Source of the DNA: Deltaproteobacteria bacterium
GTDB taxonomy: Bacteria; Desulfobacterota; Desulfuromonadia; Geobacterales; Pseudopelobacteraceae
Assembly: GCA_021779135.1 (NCBI GenBank)
Contig: JAJYBH010000012.1
Span: 1 to 42,595, forward strand
Direction of reading: 5' to 3'
DNA length: 42,595 nucleotides
The position numbers and the translations under genes were made by a program. A model generated the notes under the pieces. That model was not told the origin of the DNA. It saw nothing but the letters and a program-made list of their open reading frames with translations, and made no database searches. Of the stretch, positions 42,096-42,595 are shown piece after piece (position 1 is the stretch's first letter; the number at the start of each line of letters is the position of its first letter).

Positions 42096-42595
42096 TCCAG
42101 GCGCTACGGGAAAATATCAGTGCATTTTCAGATTTGTCCGAGCAGGCACAGAAAATCCTGATAGTTGACGACGAGTACCGGATACGCTCAAGCCTGCGGA
42201 TTCTGCTGGATGGCGCCGGCCGGGAGATTCAGGAAAGTGAAACCGGTCTTGATGCCATAAAAAAACTGAAATCCCAGGAAGTTGATCTGGTTCTTCTCGA
42301 CATCAACCTGACAGACATCTCGGGGTTGGAAGTCCTGGAGTGGGTGGCAAACAACAAAATATCGACCAGCGTCATCTTTGTCAGCGCCGATAACAGTATC
42401 GACTCCGCCATTCTTGCCCTGCGTTACGGCGCCATCGAGTTCGTCCGCAAGCCCTTCAAGCTGGAGGAGATTCAGCGCAAGGTTGAAAATGCCCTCTATC
42501 GCCGCCGCATGGAACGCAGCTATGCCAAGATGACCGCGCGTATTCAGCAGTCGGAACAGTTGCACCGTTTCCTGGTGGAAAATTCTCCCGACCTC
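42092..42595 (+). CDS. Response regulator with following PAS-like start (partial, 3' end outside window)
   Basis: The visible 168 residues start with a receiver domain. KILIVDDEYRIR gives the acidic pair at 26-27, Asp70 in LVLLDINLTD is the phospho-acceptor, FVSAD holds the conserved Ser, and VRKPF the conserved Lys. A coiled-coil linker (YRRRMERSYAKMTARI) then leads to EQLHRFLVENSPDL, the usual opening of a PAS domain. The full protein may be a REC-PAS regulator or a hybrid with GGDEF, HD or kinase output, which lies beyond the window. The ATGA overlap with the HDOD kinase gene marks it as that kinase's likely target. Confidence 0.87.
   Translation, partial: MIQALRENISAFSDLSEQAQKILIVDDEYRIRSSLRILLDGAGREIQESETGLDAIKKLKSQEVDLVLLDINLTDISGLEVLEWVANNKISTSVIFVSADNSIDSAILALRYGAIEFVRKPFKLEEIQRKVENALYRRRMERSYAKMTARIQQSEQLHRFLVENSPDL

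Noticed and set aside
1-42595. CRISPR array, tRNA, rRNA, prophage or insertion sequence
   Set aside because: No regularly spaced direct repeats, no cloverleaf or rRNA segments, and no transposase, integrase or phage structural proteins were recognised on either strand.

Overview
The window looks like a chromosomal segment of a Geobacteraceae-type deltaproteobacterium (Desulfurobacterota/Desulfuromonadia). This is inferred from gene content and protein character, not from a 16S gene or a database search. Pointers are an exosortase A (XrtA/PEP-CTERM) type exopolysaccharide locus, a hypBFCD hydrogenase-maturation set, a protoglobin-PsiE membrane protein, a speA/carboxyspermidine polyamine cluster, HDOD-containing signalling proteins and several short palindromic repeats. 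No rRNA, tRNA, CRISPR array, transposase or phage gene was seen.

Region 1 (1-19665, all minus strand) is an extracellular polysaccharide locus. Reading in the direction of transcription from prsT (19665) it holds: the PrsT TPR lipoprotein; a polyprenyl-phosphate sugar transferase; a Wza-like export protein; a Wzz-like chain-length protein; a tyrosine autokinase; an ExeA-like AAA ATPase; an outer-membrane beta-barrel protein; and a polysaccharide deacetylase. Sugar-nucleotide genes follow: a Gfo/Idh/MocA dehydrogenase, a fused acetyltransferase-aminotransferase, an SDR epimerase, galU, a second aminotransferase and a NeuD/PglD-like acyltransferase. The block ends with a large secreted protein (dimethylformamidase beta-subunit-like fold, Ig-like domain, DUF4082 start) that runs off the left edge. 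The exosortase and the usual glycosyltransferases of such loci are not in the window. A 613-base AT-rich gap upstream of prsT carries a plausible sigma-70 promoter and a small structured leader.

Region 2 (20279-26891, minus strand) is a hydrogenase-maturation operon, hypB-hypF-hypC-hypD. It is followed almost without gaps by a haem-globin/PsiE membrane protein and a HAD-family phosphatase. An AbrB/MazE-PIN toxin-antitoxin pair with a near-consensus promoter lies just upstream of hypB. hypA and hypE are absent from the window. The O2/redox-sensor-like globin within an O2-sensitive enzyme maturation operon is the most interesting arrangement here.

Region 3 (27204-31772, minus strand) is an MsbA-like ABC exporter, priA and a small conserved-looking protein, separated by palindromic repeats. 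Region 4 (31851-36340, minus strand) is a polyamine cluster: arginine decarboxylase (speA), a carboxy(nor)spermidine dehydrogenase and a carboxy(nor)spermidine decarboxylase (nspC). A perfect 11-bp hairpin lies between speA and the dehydrogenase gene. A repeat element supplies the stop codon of nspC.

Region 5 (36739-42595, plus strand) is an hsp20-lon protein quality-control pair with overlapping genes, ending in a clear rho-independent terminator. A separately promoted signalling operon follows: an HDOD-GAF-histidine kinase and a response-regulator/PAS protein cut by the right edge.
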